A stretch of DNA of 43,135 nucleotides from Kordia sp. (GCA_002733415.1 NVVR01000026.1:1488-44622), one strand, 5' to 3'; shown: positions 23,668 to 33,629, numbered from the stretch's first letter. The notes: generated by a model not told the origin, from the letters alone. Translations and numbers: made by a program.

Positions 23668-23745
23668 TTATTTCACTAATACTTTCGTTACAAAGTTCCT
23701 TTTTGAAGTTTTCATATTGATCATTCCTAAAATATACGTCCCCCT
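23668..23745 (-). pseudogene. relic T9SS C-terminal sorting-domain segment
   Basis: Directly after the stop of the 1594-residue protein, the same frame continues for 25 codons to a second stop (23668-23670). It reads RGTYILGMIN ... FVTKVLVK, which is the typical last segment of a type A T9SS sorting domain (GTY-hydrophobic start, KKhhVK end). The real protein already ends with its own such segment (GTYVVSFEYN ... QKLMIR). This looks like a leftover of a former or duplicated sorting domain. Confidence 0.6.
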
Positions 23746-26700
23746 TTATCTAATCATTAGTTTTTGAGTTATTGTTGCTTCATTATTATATTCAAAGCTT
23801 ACTACATAAGTCCCTGTTGCTACACGTACCGGAATACTTATCTCTTTTGTATTGGCATAATATTTAGTGTTTTGGTACACCTTTTTCCCTAACACGTTGT
23901 ATAACACTACATTGTTTGCAGAAAATTCTTTGGGATTACTAATAATAACATTGTGCGCAGTTGTGTTGTAATATATAATTAAATTTTCCTCTGCTTCTAG
24001 AACTTCAACATCTAATTTTTGTATTTGTCTGAATACTAAATAGAATCGATCGTTATATACTCCGTTTGTTAAGCTAAATTCAGCAACTGCTCCTTCCTCT
24101 AATTTTGTTTCAGTAAACAATTCTTTATCAACAAAAAACATCTCTAATCCTTCTGGCAATTCAATTGTTCCTGAAGCTTGAAATTTACACAGTCCTCCAT
24201 TTCCAATTTTTATCTCTAATGGCAATTCTAAACCTGTATAAATTAATGGAATCCCCTGTATTACTAACGGAATATCTCCTTCTTTAAAAGAACAATCTGT
24301 TGGTTGTTTATCTAATGTCCTACCATCATATCCATAATTAATCCCTGCAGCCAAATCAGGCTTTACACCCAATAACAACTCACGTGACGGCCCGTCTGGC
24401 GTGGTGAAATTGAAATAAATTCTGTCAATACCGTCATCTTCTATTGAAGTTTCTTCTACTCCTGTTTTAAAGAATACTGACTCGCCTCCTTCTCTTTTGA
24501 ATACTCGTTGATTGTTATTGAATTCTATTGTTCCTCCTAATGGACTTCCTTGAATATAAAACCCTTGTCCAACGGGTATGTAACGCTCCGGAACAATAGC
24601 TCCTGTTCCTATTCCTGATACTTCAGGGTCAGATATGGCTTTTACTTTTCCTAAAATATTTAATGTTGCATATCCTCCTTGATAATCAACATACACATGT
24701 GTTCCGCCTCCCCAATGCTCCCAGAAATATAATGTTCCGGCCATTCCAGGGTTTACTAAATCTGTTGTTTGTAGCGCTGCGGTATTATCCATTATAAACT
24801 GATGCGCATCTATTGCACTTGGATATGGGTTTCCTAAAACAGAAGTGTTATTAGGTGATATAGTATGACTAATTGTTCCGTTATTCGGTTTCCCTACAAA
24901 CACATAATTCTGTGTAGCTCCTCCTGCTCCAGTTCCTTTTTGAGTATACCCTTCTCCTACTTTCATAGTTCCTGTTGAACGTACCCAACCTAAATACCAG
25001 TTGTTATATAAATAAGGTTGATTTACAAACTTGAAAATCCAATAATCAGCCAATGTTGCTGCGGTGCCGCCAGAAGCTGGTGCGCCATCATAACCTGATG
25101 TAGCAAAATTCATTGGTAATGGATTATTTGAATCAGTACCATCATACAATACATCTGTAACCAAATAATCGGTGTTATTAGCCGTTGTATTTATAGGACT
25201 TACTGGTGATGACCAATAATTATATGAATATATATCACCCCTACCTTGTTGATCTCTTTCTAAAAAACCTCCACTAGTTTGGTCAAGGATACTTCCTTCA
25301 TCCTGTAACAACTGGGATTCCCCAACTAAATCTATTATACCATCTAACTTTAAATAATTTGTTACTCTCAAGCTTTGTCCAGAATTTGTTTCATCTTGAA
25401 CCTCAATTGGATCTGCAATTATTAACCTTTCATTAACAGTATCTGAAATTAACCCTAATACTGTAATATTTTTATTTCCAGATATGATATTATGTGACGT
25501 TTGTACAATATTCCAATCTATTCTAGTAGAACCATCAATACCTGTACAATTCGGCTCACTCCAAACAGTATCTCCATACATCCAAGGTGTTGTAGCCGTA
25601 ACATCTCCCCATTCACCATTTCTTACCGAAAAGTATGGCAAAGGAGCTGTTTGCAACTCTATTGTTGTAATATTCTTTGGTGCACCATGCTTCGCATTAC
25701 TTGATTGATCTTGAATTCTATCATTCACCATTGGGTAATATCCTTCCAGATTAGTCCAAGTAAGTCCACCTGAGATATCTAATGGTACCACTTTACCTCT
25801 TACATTAGCTCCATTTTGTTCAATTTCCTGATTCATCATTTCATGCAATTGAGTAGCTGTTAACCCTACATTCCACACACGAACTTCATCAATAAAACCA
25901 TCGAAATAATCCTTAGGAACTACTGGTGTATCACTATCATAACTTGCTCCTAAAAGACATTTTTCTGTTCCATTTACTGGAGCTGCTGTTGGCGTACCAC
26001 TTGCAACTTCAATACCATCAATATATAACTTTGCTATAGCACCATCATAAGTTGAAGCAATATGATACCATCTGTTATTTGTTATTGCATAAGGAGAAAC
26101 TAAGTTAATTTGTACTGTACCAGTATTATCATACCAAATTAAGTTTGGAAAACTACTATTCAATTTTAAATGATATCCTCTTTGGTTCCCAGCTCCAGTT
26201 TTTATATCACCTTTTGAAATAATGGCACCTGTCGTAACTGTTGCTTCTTGTAACACCCAAGCTTCTATAGAAAAGGCTCCTGTAAAATCATGATTATCTC
26301 CAAAATCAACATAATCATTTATACCGTCAAAATCAATAGCAGCAGCCGGTGCTCTCCAATCGGTATCTGGACCTGCATCAAAACTAGGGTGTGAACTTGG
26401 ATTCAAGTTCATATTTGTGGGGTCTACTGCAGTTATATCATTATCAAACCCATCATCTAACCCATCCTTATCACTATCTGTTCCAATAAACAATCCGGTA
26501 TTAGCATTAGGTGCATCCGCACCGTTTATTACACCATCTCCATTAGTATCATGTCCTTCAATAGCATCAACTTCTTCTGAATCATCTGAATCTAAATCTA
26601 AATAATCAGGAGTTCCATCACCATCTGAGTCTACAGGAATTACTCCAGCTCCTCCAAAGTTTATATTATCAGTATCGTAATTATCATCTATTCCGTCAAA

Positions 26701-28530
26701 AACTCCACCAGTATCTGAATCGGAATTTGCTAAGGTAACATACCCTGCTGTACCCTGAGCTTCAGTATTATCTGTAATCCCATCATCGTCTGAATCTATA
26801 TCCATAAAGTTCGGAAAACCATTTCCATCTGGATTATCATTTGGATAGCTATTAGGAAAACCATCACCTGTTGTATCAGCTCCTGTTATTAACAAACTTC
26901 CTGCTCCATCATATGCATCATGATATCCATCATTATCGGTATCTGTAAAACCATCTATCATTCCATTACCGTCTATATCTGGATCTCCAGCTTCTCTTAA
27001 ATCTACTATACCATCGTTATCAGAATCTAAATCAATTCTATTTACTATAGTATCACCATCAAAATCGTAATTTGGAATAGTTGTAACTTCTAAACTAAAA
27101 TAGGTAAATGGCGTTGTATCATACATGTCTACTAAACCATCTCCATCAGTATCAGTTAAATCATCTACAATACCATTACCATCAATATCAACACCACCTG
27201 CTTCTACTAAATCAGGAATCCCGTCATTATCACTATCAGCATCATTATAATCATCTATACCATCTCCTTCAGTATCCAATCCACAAAAATGCATTGCTGC
27301 AATACGAATTGTTGATCCATCTGGTTGATCCACTAAAAAGTCAATTTTACTAATTTTTACTCCTGGGAAATAAAAGTATACAGAACCAAAAACATCACTT
27401 GACACTACATCTCCATTATTATTAGCTCCCAACCCTAAAAACTTATCATTAAAAGTATTTCCTACTTGCGTAATATATGTTCCCAAATGGTACACATTGT
27501 TACTCGTAGCTAAATCTATTAATGTATTGGTATCATCATAAGCATTTACTGTCCATGTTTCATTTTCATCAAAATCTACTAATTTAAAAAATAGATTTTC
27601 AACATCATTCATAAAATCAAATGTTAGTGTCCCTAAAGTGCCTGGTCCTTTAACTCTCATTGACCAACCGTGCTCTCCAGCAAAGTAACTTGTAATATCA
27701 TTAAAATCTGCTTGGTTACTTACTGAAAAATCTATTTGATTTCCGTCGTCCATTGGATGGTTTAAAATTGGGAAGTTACCCAAAATTGATTCTTCGTTTG
27801 AAGGAAGCCCTGTTGAATTCAATCCTTCTAAGTTAGCAGTATAACATCCTTCTAATATATCGGTAACTCCATCATTATCATCATCAGAATCAATATAATC
27901 TGCAACACCATCCATATCATTATCTGGCGCAGTTGGTGGAATAAATAATGAATCATCAGTGTCTAACATAAAGTTAAAGCTAATATCACTACTTGAAGCA
28001 CTTCTTTGGTGAATTTCAACTCCAATTTCGTTATTTCCAACAACAAGTATATTTGCCAATGTATTGGTTATCCAAGCATCTTCTGCCGCTCCCGAAACAG
28101 TTGCAGTTGCATATGATAAATAGTTAAAAGCCACAGCCATATTGTTGCTCCAAACTTGAACTCCATTTACATAAACTACCATTCCATCATCTCGTACTGC
28201 ATTTAACACTAAAGCTGTGTTTGCTACATCGGTTGGAGTAGCATTAAATGATCTTCTAAAATATGTTGTTGGGTATTTATTACTTGAATCTGGCCCAAAA
28301 CTAACTACTGTTGTTTCATCACCATCACCGTATCCTAGCTCAGCATTACCTGTTGCCCATGAAGAATAATCAAATCCAGATGCATACCAAGCGGTACCTT
28401 GATCTGAACCATCATCTAAATAACTCCAACTACTATCAGCCGGAAGAATTTGACTAAAAGAATAAGAACTTAATAGGATTAACGTTGCGTTGAACAATAG
28501 TTTTTTTGAAAAAATAATTTTATTTACCAT
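23746..28530 (-). CDS. giant T9SS-secreted protein with thrombospondin type 3 repeats and LamG domain
   Basis: A 1594-residue secreted protein. Signal peptide 1-~27 (ends SFSQ). Residues ~30-195 form a beta-sandwich-like domain (SWSYLDDGSDQGTAWYASGF, GYGDGDETTVV, VRDDGMVVYVNGVQVW) shared with the phosphatase encoded next to it. Residues ~200-720 carry many Asp-rich thrombospondin type 3 calcium-binding repeats (DMDGVADYIDSDDDNDGVTD and variants), broken by a ~200-residue insert. At ~730-900 is a concanavalin/LamG-like domain (IDFDGINDYVDFGDNHDFTG). A long middle region of unknown fold precedes the type A T9SS sorting domain in the last ~70 residues. It is likely a calcium-stabilised surface protein or adhesin. 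Confidence 0.85.
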   Translation of the reverse strand: MVNKIIFSKKLLFNATLILLSSYSFSQILPADSSWSYLDDGSDQGTAWYASGFDYSSWATGNAELGYGDGDETTVVSFGPDSSNKYPTTYFRRSFNATPTDVANTALVLNAVRDDGMVVYVNGVQVWSNNMAVAFNYLSYATATVSGAAEDAWITNTLANILVVGNNEIGVEIHQRSASSSDISFNFMLDTDDSLFIPPTAPDNDMDGVADYIDSDDDNDGVTDILEGCYTANLEGLNSTGLPSNEESILGNFPILNHPMDDGNQIDFSVSNQADFNDITSYFAGEHGWSMRVKGPGTLGTLTFDFMNDVENLFFKLVDFDENETWTVNAYDDTNTLIDLATSNNVYHLGTYITQVGNTFNDKFLGLGANNNGDVVSSDVFGSVYFYFPGVKISKIDFLVDQPDGSTIRIAAMHFCGLDTEGDGIDDYNDADSDNDGIPDLVEAGGVDIDGNGIVDDLTDTDGDGLVDMYDTTPFTYFSLEVTTIPNYDFDGDTIVNRIDLDSDNDGIVDLREAGDPDIDGNGMIDGFTDTDNDGYHDAYDGAGSLLITGADTTGDGFPNSYPNDNPDGNGFPNFMDIDSDDDGITDNTEAQGTAGYVTLANSDSDTGGVFDGIDDNYDTDNINFGGAGVIPVDSDGDGTPDYLDLDSDDSEEVDAIEGHDTNGDGVINGADAPNANTGLFIGTDSDKDGLDDGFDNDITAVDPTNMNLNPSSHPSFDAGPDTDWRAPAAAIDFDGINDYVDFGDNHDFTGAFSIEAWVLQEATVTTGAIISKGDIKTGAGNQRGYHLKLNSSFPNLIWYDNTGTVQINLVSPYAITNNRWYHIASTYDGAIAKLYIDGIEVASGTPTAAPVNGTEKCLLGASYDSDTPVVPKDYFDGFIDEVRVWNVGLTATQLHEMMNQEIEQNGANVRGKVVPLDISGGLTWTNLEGYYPMVNDRIQDQSSNAKHGAPKNITTIELQTAPLPYFSVRNGEWGDVTATTPWMYGDTVWSEPNCTGIDGSTRIDWNIVQTSHNIISGNKNITVLGLISDTVNERLIIADPIEVQDETNSGQSLRVTNYLKLDGIIDLVGESQLLQDEGSILDQTSGGFLERDQQGRGDIYSYNYWSSPVSPINTTANNTDYLVTDVLYDGTDSNNPLPMNFATSGYDGAPASGGTAATLADYWIFKFVNQPYLYNNWYLGWVRSTGTMKVGEGYTQKGTGAGGATQNYVFVGKPNNGTISHTISPNNTSVLGNPYPSAIDAHQFIMDNTAALQTTDLVNPGMAGTLYFWEHWGGGTHVYVDYQGGYATLNILGKVKAISDPEVSGIGTGAIVPERYIPVGQGFYIQGSPLGGTIEFNNNQRVFKREGGESVFFKTGVEETSIEDDGIDRIYFNFTTPDGPSRELLLGVKPDLAAGINYGYDGRTLDKQPTDCSFKEGDIPLVIQGIPLIYTGLELPLEIKIGNGGLCKFQASGTIELPEGLEMFFVDKELFTETKLEEGAVAEFSLTNGVYNDRFYLVFRQIQKLDVEVLEAEENLIIYYNTTAHNVIISNPKEFSANNVVLYNVLGKKVYQNTKYYANTKEISIPVRVATGTYVVSFEYNNEATITQKLMIR

Positions 28531-28756
28531 AATACTCGGTTTTTAACTCAACTCATTCTCCCCTTTTAATACAAACAATATTGGTTCTTGCGCACAAGAT
28601 ATGGAATTGCGAATTAACTACAAAATATAGCGGATTATTGGTGTTTTATCAAGATTAACTGCAATTCATTGATATTATGACAGATGTTTTAGCGAGATTG
28701 TTAACAAATGTTTATCGCAAGCAATCGTTCCGAGAAGTATAACAATAGCCGATTTT

Positions 28757-30838
28757 CTATTGTATTATAACTGTTTTATAATGCTGCTTTTTATTAGTTC
28801 TTATACCAATCATATACTTTCCTGATTGAAGCTTACTTATATCAATTAACGTTTCTTTACTCTCTTGTACTAATGCACCAATGATATTATAAATCATAAC
28901 ATTCTCTATTATTTCATTTGTGCTTAACTTAATATTTAAGAGCATATTTGCCGGTACTGGATATATACTAATTGATTTATCATTGATAACCTTATCATCG
29001 GTAGATAATACAAAACCAGTTTTATTAATGGTAAAGTAATCCGTAATCGCTCCACTGTCATTTAAAAACTTAACCATTAAGTTTTGACCAGTACCTCCAT
29101 CATTTTCAATTTCTAAAATACAGGAACCTAACTCGTTTATTGAAGCATACATGGCATTATGATTCAAACTTCCTCCAGAAATTTTACCAGAAGAACCTGC
29201 TGTTATATATACTGCTCCTGCAGTATCAGTATCCGTTTTTATATATGCACCATCACCTGTATCCGCTTTTCCTGACAAATCCCCATTTGCCCCAACGGTA
29301 TGTGTTCCTGAGTTAAATGTACTAGAAATACCATAATGACCATTTATAAAATAGGATCGTTCATAAGAATGCGAATGACCGCTTAATACTAAATCTACCC
29401 CATTATCTTCTAAAATTGACAAGAAGTTATTTCGCATGGCCACCAATTGCGTTTCCGAATCAGAATTATGAGAGCCTTTTGTATATGGCGGATGATGAAA
29501 TATTGCTATTATCCAATCCTGAGTAGTTGCTTGTATATCAGAAAGACACCACGCCATTTGAGTAGCATCATTGTACAACTGATGTGATTCCAATACTATA
29601 AAGTGAATGTTAGCATAATCATATGAATAATACGCCTCAGTTCCTGATGAAGTTCCTCCACATTCTGCTGTTGTTGGAAATGAAAAAATATCATAATACG
29701 GCCCTGTCTGTGTACTTGAAGTTGATGAATATCCATCATGATTCCCTAAGGTTGACCATGCTACGGATTTTTTTAACATATCGCCATACACATCAAATAC
29801 AGCAGATTGGTACTCCGAGTCTGTCCCATTATTATAAGCATTATCACCTAAGAACAATATCATATCTGTTTGATTAGGATTAACACCTGCTGTAGCTACA
29901 TAATTATAATATTGATCCCTTACATCCCGTTGGTCTTGGTTTGCTGTACCAGCGTCACCTAATACCCATGCCCTTACAAACTGCTGATCACCCAAATTAG
30001 GCGATGTTTTTACATACATATCACTACTCTCTGCTACATATACTCCATCGCTGTCAGCAATTTCATAGTAATATTTTGTATTTGCTGTTAAACTTGGAAT
30101 TATAAGTTCATGTTGAGTTTTTAAGGTGTTATCAAAAACTATACTCCCTAATGCACCTAAGGAAGTTCCGTAGTTTATGATTGATTCTGTAGAGGTGTTT
30201 GTTCTCCATTTTATGGTAACACTATTTGAATTTCCTTTTTGCAAATAAGGTCCTCTGGTAATTGCTGCTGGTATTGCTGCATAGGCGGTTAGCTTAAAAT
30301 CAAAACTAATATCAGAGCTAGATCCCGATCGTTGATGAATTTCGATAGCTATTACATTGTTTCCGGTTACTAAATTACTCCCTATTGTTGTTGACAACCA
30401 TGTAGTTTCTCCGCCCCCACTTACTGTAGCCGAGGCATAAGTGGTATAATTAAATGATGCTGGCATATTGTCCTTCCAAACTTCTACTCCATTTACATAC
30501 ACCACCATTCCATCATCGCGAATAGCTTCTAGTACCAAGTCGTTATACAAGGTATGGTCAGCCACATTAAATGACTTTCTAAAATACGTTGTGGGATATT
30601 TATTACTAGAACTTGCTCCATAACTTACAACGGTAGCTTCATCACCATCACCATAACCTAACTCTGAAGCTCCAGAAACCCATGACGCATCATTAAACCC
30701 CGTACCATACCAAACAGTTCCCTGGTTAGATCCATCATCTAAATACTTCCATGTATCGCCATTATTTATAAAACTTGTTTGAGAAAAAAGTGTTGCTGAA
30801 AAAAGCATCATTGCATATAAAGTAATTTTGCTATTCAT
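28757..30838 (-). CDS. purple-acid-phosphatase-like metallophosphoesterase, T9SS-secreted
   Basis: A 693-residue exported enzyme. Signal peptide 1-~20. Residues ~25-190 are the same beta-sandwich-like domain as in the giant protein downstream. A fibronectin-like purple acid phosphatase N-terminal domain (~195-285; RGPYLQKGNSNSVTIKWRT) leads into the calcineurin-like core with the full metal-ligand set: VLGDAGT, FLGDNAYNNG, STLGNHDG, IFHHPPYTKG and LSGHSHSYERS. The last ~75 residues are a type A T9SS sorting domain (ISIYPVPANMLLNIKLS, KLQSGKYMIGI). It probably hydrolyses phosphate esters at the cell surface, for phosphate scavenging; this is inferred. Its start overlaps the TPR gene by 8 bases. 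Confidence 0.9.
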   Translation of the reverse strand: MNSKITLYAMMLFSATLFSQTSFINNGDTWKYLDDGSNQGTVWYGTGFNDASWVSGASELGYGDGDEATVVSYGASSSNKYPTTYFRKSFNVADHTLYNDLVLEAIRDDGMVVYVNGVEVWKDNMPASFNYTTYASATVSGGGETTWLSTTIGSNLVTGNNVIAIEIHQRSGSSSDISFDFKLTAYAAIPAAITRGPYLQKGNSNSVTIKWRTNTSTESIINYGTSLGALGSIVFDNTLKTQHELIIPSLTANTKYYYEIADSDGVYVAESSDMYVKTSPNLGDQQFVRAWVLGDAGTANQDQRDVRDQYYNYVATAGVNPNQTDMILFLGDNAYNNGTDSEYQSAVFDVYGDMLKKSVAWSTLGNHDGYSSTSSTQTGPYYDIFSFPTTAECGGTSSGTEAYYSYDYANIHFIVLESHQLYNDATQMAWCLSDIQATTQDWIIAIFHHPPYTKGSHNSDSETQLVAMRNNFLSILEDNGVDLVLSGHSHSYERSYFINGHYGISSTFNSGTHTVGANGDLSGKADTGDGAYIKTDTDTAGAVYITAGSSGKISGGSLNHNAMYASINELGSCILEIENDGGTGQNLMVKFLNDSGAITDYFTINKTGFVLSTDDKVINDKSISIYPVPANMLLNIKLSTNEIIENVMIYNIIGALVQESKETLIDISKLQSGKYMIGIRTNKKQHYKTVIIQ

Positions 30839-31673
30839 AATTTAGTGATTTTTCAAGTTCGTTTAATTGCGTTTGCAATTTTTTAATTGCTAGTGTACTT
30901 TTAAATTTTGTCTTTAGTAATTCAATAGCTAATTTTGCTTGTTGAATTGCTATATTAGCTTGGTGATATCTTTTTACTTCGATTAAATATTTGCCTTTTT
31001 CATAATACCAAAACTCATTTCTGTTGTTGTTTTTTATCAACATATTATATTGATTGACAACCTCCTCAACTTGATCGGATTTTTTTAAATACTCTATTTT
31101 TTTTAATTGAAAAGTGACCGTATTAGCCCCTAATTTCTCTAAGCCAATTTCTATAGCCTCAAGTGCTCCATTATAATCTAAACTATCAATAGCTAATACA
31201 ATATTGCTATATTCTATAATATCCTCAGGTCTAATGTCTATCGTGTTTTCTACCACATAGGTATAGGCAAGCATTGTTTCTTTATACCGTTTTAGTTTAA
31301 ACAAAATTTGAGCTTTAAGTTTTAGTGATTTAACATCGCCAGCATCAATAGTTATACTACTTGTAATTTTATCTAGTGCATATTCATAATCATTCTTTTT
31401 GTAATACGTTTCTGCCATTCTAAAAAACAATAGTTTGCTATAGTTTCCCAAAGATTTTGATTTGTTGAAGTCTGAAATAGCGTTTTGATATTCTAAATGT
31501 TGTTGATATAAAAACCCTCTTTCGTAATACAAGTTAGCATCTGTAGGCTTTTTTGAAATTTCAATAGTTTTCTCCTGAATTCTAATAGATAAATCACCAT
31601 GAGCAAATAGCATGGAAGAAATTAACAAAAACCCAATTAGTACTACTATTTTTTTTATAAACTTAAACGTCAT
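30831..31673 (-). CDS. exported TPR protein upstream of the phosphatase
   Basis: A 280-residue protein when started at ATG 31671-31673, which gives a good signal peptide (FIKKIVVLIGFLLISSMLFA); the frame can be extended to a TTG at 31721 but this would bury the signal. After AHGDLSIRIQEK there are several TPR-type units (LYYERGFLYQQHLEYQNAIS, AETYYKKNDYEYALDKITSS, KAQILFKLKRYKETMLAY), then a C-terminal helical region. Its 3' end overlaps the phosphatase start by 8 bases, so they are translationally coupled and probably work together in the envelope. No specific family recognised. Confidence 0.8.
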   Translation of the reverse strand: MTFKFIKKIVVLIGFLLISSMLFAHGDLSIRIQEKTIEISKKPTDANLYYERGFLYQQHLEYQNAISDFNKSKSLGNYSKLLFFRMAETYYKKNDYEYALDKITSSITIDAGDVKSLKLKAQILFKLKRYKETMLAYTYVVENTIDIRPEDIIEYSNIVLAIDSLDYNGALEAIEIGLEKLGANTVTFQLKKIEYLKKSDQVEEVVNQYNMLIKNNNRNEFWYYEKGKYLIEVKRYHQANIAIQQAKLAIELLKTKFKSTLAIKKLQTQLNELEKSLNYE

Positions 31674-31964
31674 GAATATTGTATTACCTCTATAAGTTAG
31701 TTTTTTATATGTAAAACTCAAAAAAAAAGTGCTAAACAGATGTTTTTAGTAGTTTAACTGTTAAATAACAGAGTAATAAAATGTAAAGCACCTACTAAAT
31801 AATTTTGAAAACCAACTTTCGTGACCCAATAACTATATGTTTTTTTATTTTACCTATAAATTTCAGCTTGTAATACAACTGAATCACTAGGAAAGTACTA
31901 TATGGTTGATAAGTGAAGATTACATTGAATCAAGTCGTCAATGCTAGTAAAATTTAGCGCATAA
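31674..31964. other. intergenic stretch upstream of the TPR gene
   Basis: About 290 bases with no coding frame that I can support. It ends in the terminator hairpin behind tRNA-Asp. I did not find a perfect TAnnTTTG promoter for the TPR-phosphatase operon here. Confidence 0.4.
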
Positions 31965-31995
31965 AAAAAGCTCCTAATAAAATTAGGAGCTTTTT
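31965..31995. terminator. intrinsic terminator downstream of tRNA-Asp
   Basis: A 14-bp stem, AAAAAGCTCCTAAT (31965-31978) and ATTAGGAGCTTTTT (31982-31995), with a 3-base loop. It lies 10 bases beyond the tRNA-Asp 3' end on the minus strand and carries U-runs in both directions. Confidence 0.85.
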
Positions 31996-32004
31996 GCTAT
32001 TTTG

Positions 32005-32078
32005 CGGTCTGGACGGGACTCGAACCCGCGACCCCCTGCGTGACAGGCAGGTATTCTAACCAACTGAACTACCAGACC
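32005..32078 (-). tRNA. tRNA-Asp (anticodon GTC)
   Basis: On the minus strand the sequence folds as a 74-base tRNA. The acceptor arms are GGTCTGG and CCAGACC with discriminator G; the anticodon arm CCTGC-CTGTCAC-GCAGG gives anticodon GTC; the T arm has GGTTCGAGTCCC. CCA is not encoded. A perfect promoter precedes it and a strong terminator follows, so it is a single-gene unit. Confidence 0.97.
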
Positions 32079-32096
32079 GTTTGCGTATAGCGAGTG

Positions 32097-32128
32097 CAAA
32101 TATAGAATAGATTTAACTTTCCGCCAAA
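32097..32128 (-). promoter_or_regulatory. tRNA-Asp promoter (-7 and -33)
   Basis: Minus strand TATATTTG at 32104-32097 (perfect TAnnTTTG) with TTTG at 32128-32125, a 20-base spacer, as in Bacteroidota sigma-A promoters. Predicted start is about 14 bases before the mature tRNA 5' end. Confidence 0.75.
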
Positions 32129-32164
32129 AAAATAACGCGTTTTTTTCAAGTTAATTACAAAACA

Positions 32165-33094
32165 CTAACCAAACCTCTGCTTCTCAGTTAAATAAATATT
32201 TACTATTTTATTAAAACTTTCAGAAACATCAACTGGAACATACTTTATTTTATACTTAGCACACTCCAATTTAATTTCATTAATGTAATTCTTAACCTTT
32301 TCAGCAAATACCTCTTTTATGTTTTCTGGATATAAATCAACTTTCTCACCTGTCTCTACATCTACAAAACTTTTAGGGGTATTATCATATTCGAAATCAA
32401 CTTCTGTTTTATAATCTAATGTATGAAACAAAACCACTTCATGTTTATTATACTTCAAATGCTTTAAGGCTCCAAACAGTTCTTCTTTGTTTGACGAATA
32501 CTGAAGCATATCCGTGAAAAAGAAAATCAATGACCTTTTATGTAACTTCTCAGCAATCTCATGTAAATATTTTACCGTATTGGTGTCCGCTACTTTTGGT
32601 TTTGATATCAATAACTGCTCTAATTGATTTGTAATTAAATTAAAGTGCCGTTCGCTTCCCTTTTCTGAAATATGAAAGTCATATGTATTTCCATAAACAC
32701 TTAAGCCAACAGCATCACGTTGTTTTTTTAATAAATTCATCAGTATCGCACTAGCCAACACTGAAAAGCCAATCTTATTCAAATTAGTTACTGAAAAATT
32801 CTTTCTTTTGGGATAATGCATTGAAGCAGAATTGTCAATAATTAAATGACAACGCAAGTTGGTTTCTTCCTCATACTTTTTAGTGTATAACTTATCAGTA
32901 CGCGCAAACAGCTTCCAATCAATATGCTTAGTACTTTCCCCATTATTATATACTTTATGCTCAGCAAACTCAGATGAGAAACCGTGAAACGGACTTTTAT
33001 GCATCCCCGTAATCATTCCTTCTACAACTTGTGATGCTAACAACTGTAGGTTAAAATACACTTTAGAGTTCTGTAATTCTGTTTTTATAGACAT
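32165..33094 (-). CDS. DUF58 domain-containing protein (MoxR-associated type)
   Basis: A 309-residue soluble protein of the DUF58 family. The conserved DUF58 core is seen at KVYNNGESTKHIDWKLFART with the following Lys-Leu-Tyr-Thr-Lys stretch, after which a von Willebrand A-like domain begins with LIIDNSASMHYPK (DxSxS, the metal-ion-dependent adhesion site). Such proteins usually accompany MoxR AAA+ ATPases and act in chaperone-like assembly systems; no moxR gene is inside this window, since the flanks are thioredoxin and tRNA-Asp. No signal or membrane segment. The function is not known in detail. Confidence 0.88.
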   Translation of the reverse strand: MSIKTELQNSKVYFNLQLLASQVVEGMITGMHKSPFHGFSSEFAEHKVYNNGESTKHIDWKLFARTDKLYTKKYEEETNLRCHLIIDNSASMHYPKRKNFSVTNLNKIGFSVLASAILMNLLKKQRDAVGLSVYGNTYDFHISEKGSERHFNLITNQLEQLLISKPKVADTNTVKYLHEIAEKLHKRSLIFFFTDMLQYSSNKEELFGALKHLKYNKHEVVLFHTLDYKTEVDFEYDNTPKSFVDVETGEKVDLYPENIKEVFAEKVKNYINEIKLECAKYKIKYVPVDVSESFNKIVNIYLTEKQRFG

Positions 33095-33223
33095 ATGCTG
33101 TTTTTACAATAACTTCATTCCTGCTTAAATATTTCCAAGTATAAACTGACTAGTTTAAAAAAGATTCTGATATCCATCGGGATAGTTAAATAACACTATT
33201 TCAGGACGAGACATCACTAAAAT

Positions 33224-33256
33224 AAAAAAGGTTTGACATACTGCCAAACCTTTTTT
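33224..33256. terminator. intrinsic terminator after thioredoxin
   Basis: AAAAAAGGTTTG (33224-33235) pairs with CAAACCTTTTTT (33245-33256), 9-base loop, in the trxA-to-DUF58 gap. It ends the trxA message on the minus strand and so separates it from the DUF58 gene. Confidence 0.85.
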
Positions 33257-33279
33257 GTTTTATTCTATGTTACTAATAA

Positions 33280-33597
33280 CTACAATGCAGCATCAATAGC
33301 ATCTGTATATACTTTCTTAGGAGATACTCCTACCTGACGACTTATCATTTCTCCTTTGTGGAATAACAATACTGTTGGTATGTTTCTAACTCCGTATTTA
33401 GCTGCGAATTCTTGATTTGCATCAACATCCATCTTACCAACAATAGCTTTTCCTTCATATTCAGTACTCACTTCATCAATAACTGGTCCAACCATTCTAC
33501 ATGGTCCGCACCAAGCTGCCCAGAAATCAACCAATACTGGCTTGTCTGAATTTAATACTACTTCTTGAAATGTTGCGTCTGTTATTTCTAATGCCAT
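33280..33597 (-). CDS. trxA: thioredoxin
   Basis: A 105-residue thioredoxin with the active site WAAWCGPCRMVGPV, the buried Asp before it (VLVDFWAAWC) and the cis-Pro region (YGVRNIPTVLLFHKGE). It reduces protein disulfides in the cytoplasm with electrons from thioredoxin reductase. The size is standard. Its own -7 element is at 33630-33637 and a terminator follows, so it is monocistronic. Confidence 0.96.
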   Translation of the reverse strand: MALEITDATFQEVVLNSDKPVLVDFWAAWCGPCRMVGPVIDEVSTEYEGKAIVGKMDVDANQEFAAKYGVRNIPTVLLFHKGEMISRQVGVSPKKVYTDAIDAAL

Positions 33598-33629
33598 TTT
33601 ATTTATTTTAAATTATTTAATCTATTACA

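Noticed and set aside
26417..27353. Plus-strand frames inside the giant protein gene
   Set aside because: Low-complexity shadows (Ser- or His/Leu-rich) of the Asp-rich repeats on the minus strand; no family features.
26500..27950. Regularly spaced repeated DNA that might suggest a CRISPR or satellite array
   Set aside because: The repeats are degenerate, in frame and encode Asp-rich thrombospondin type 3 motifs of the giant protein.
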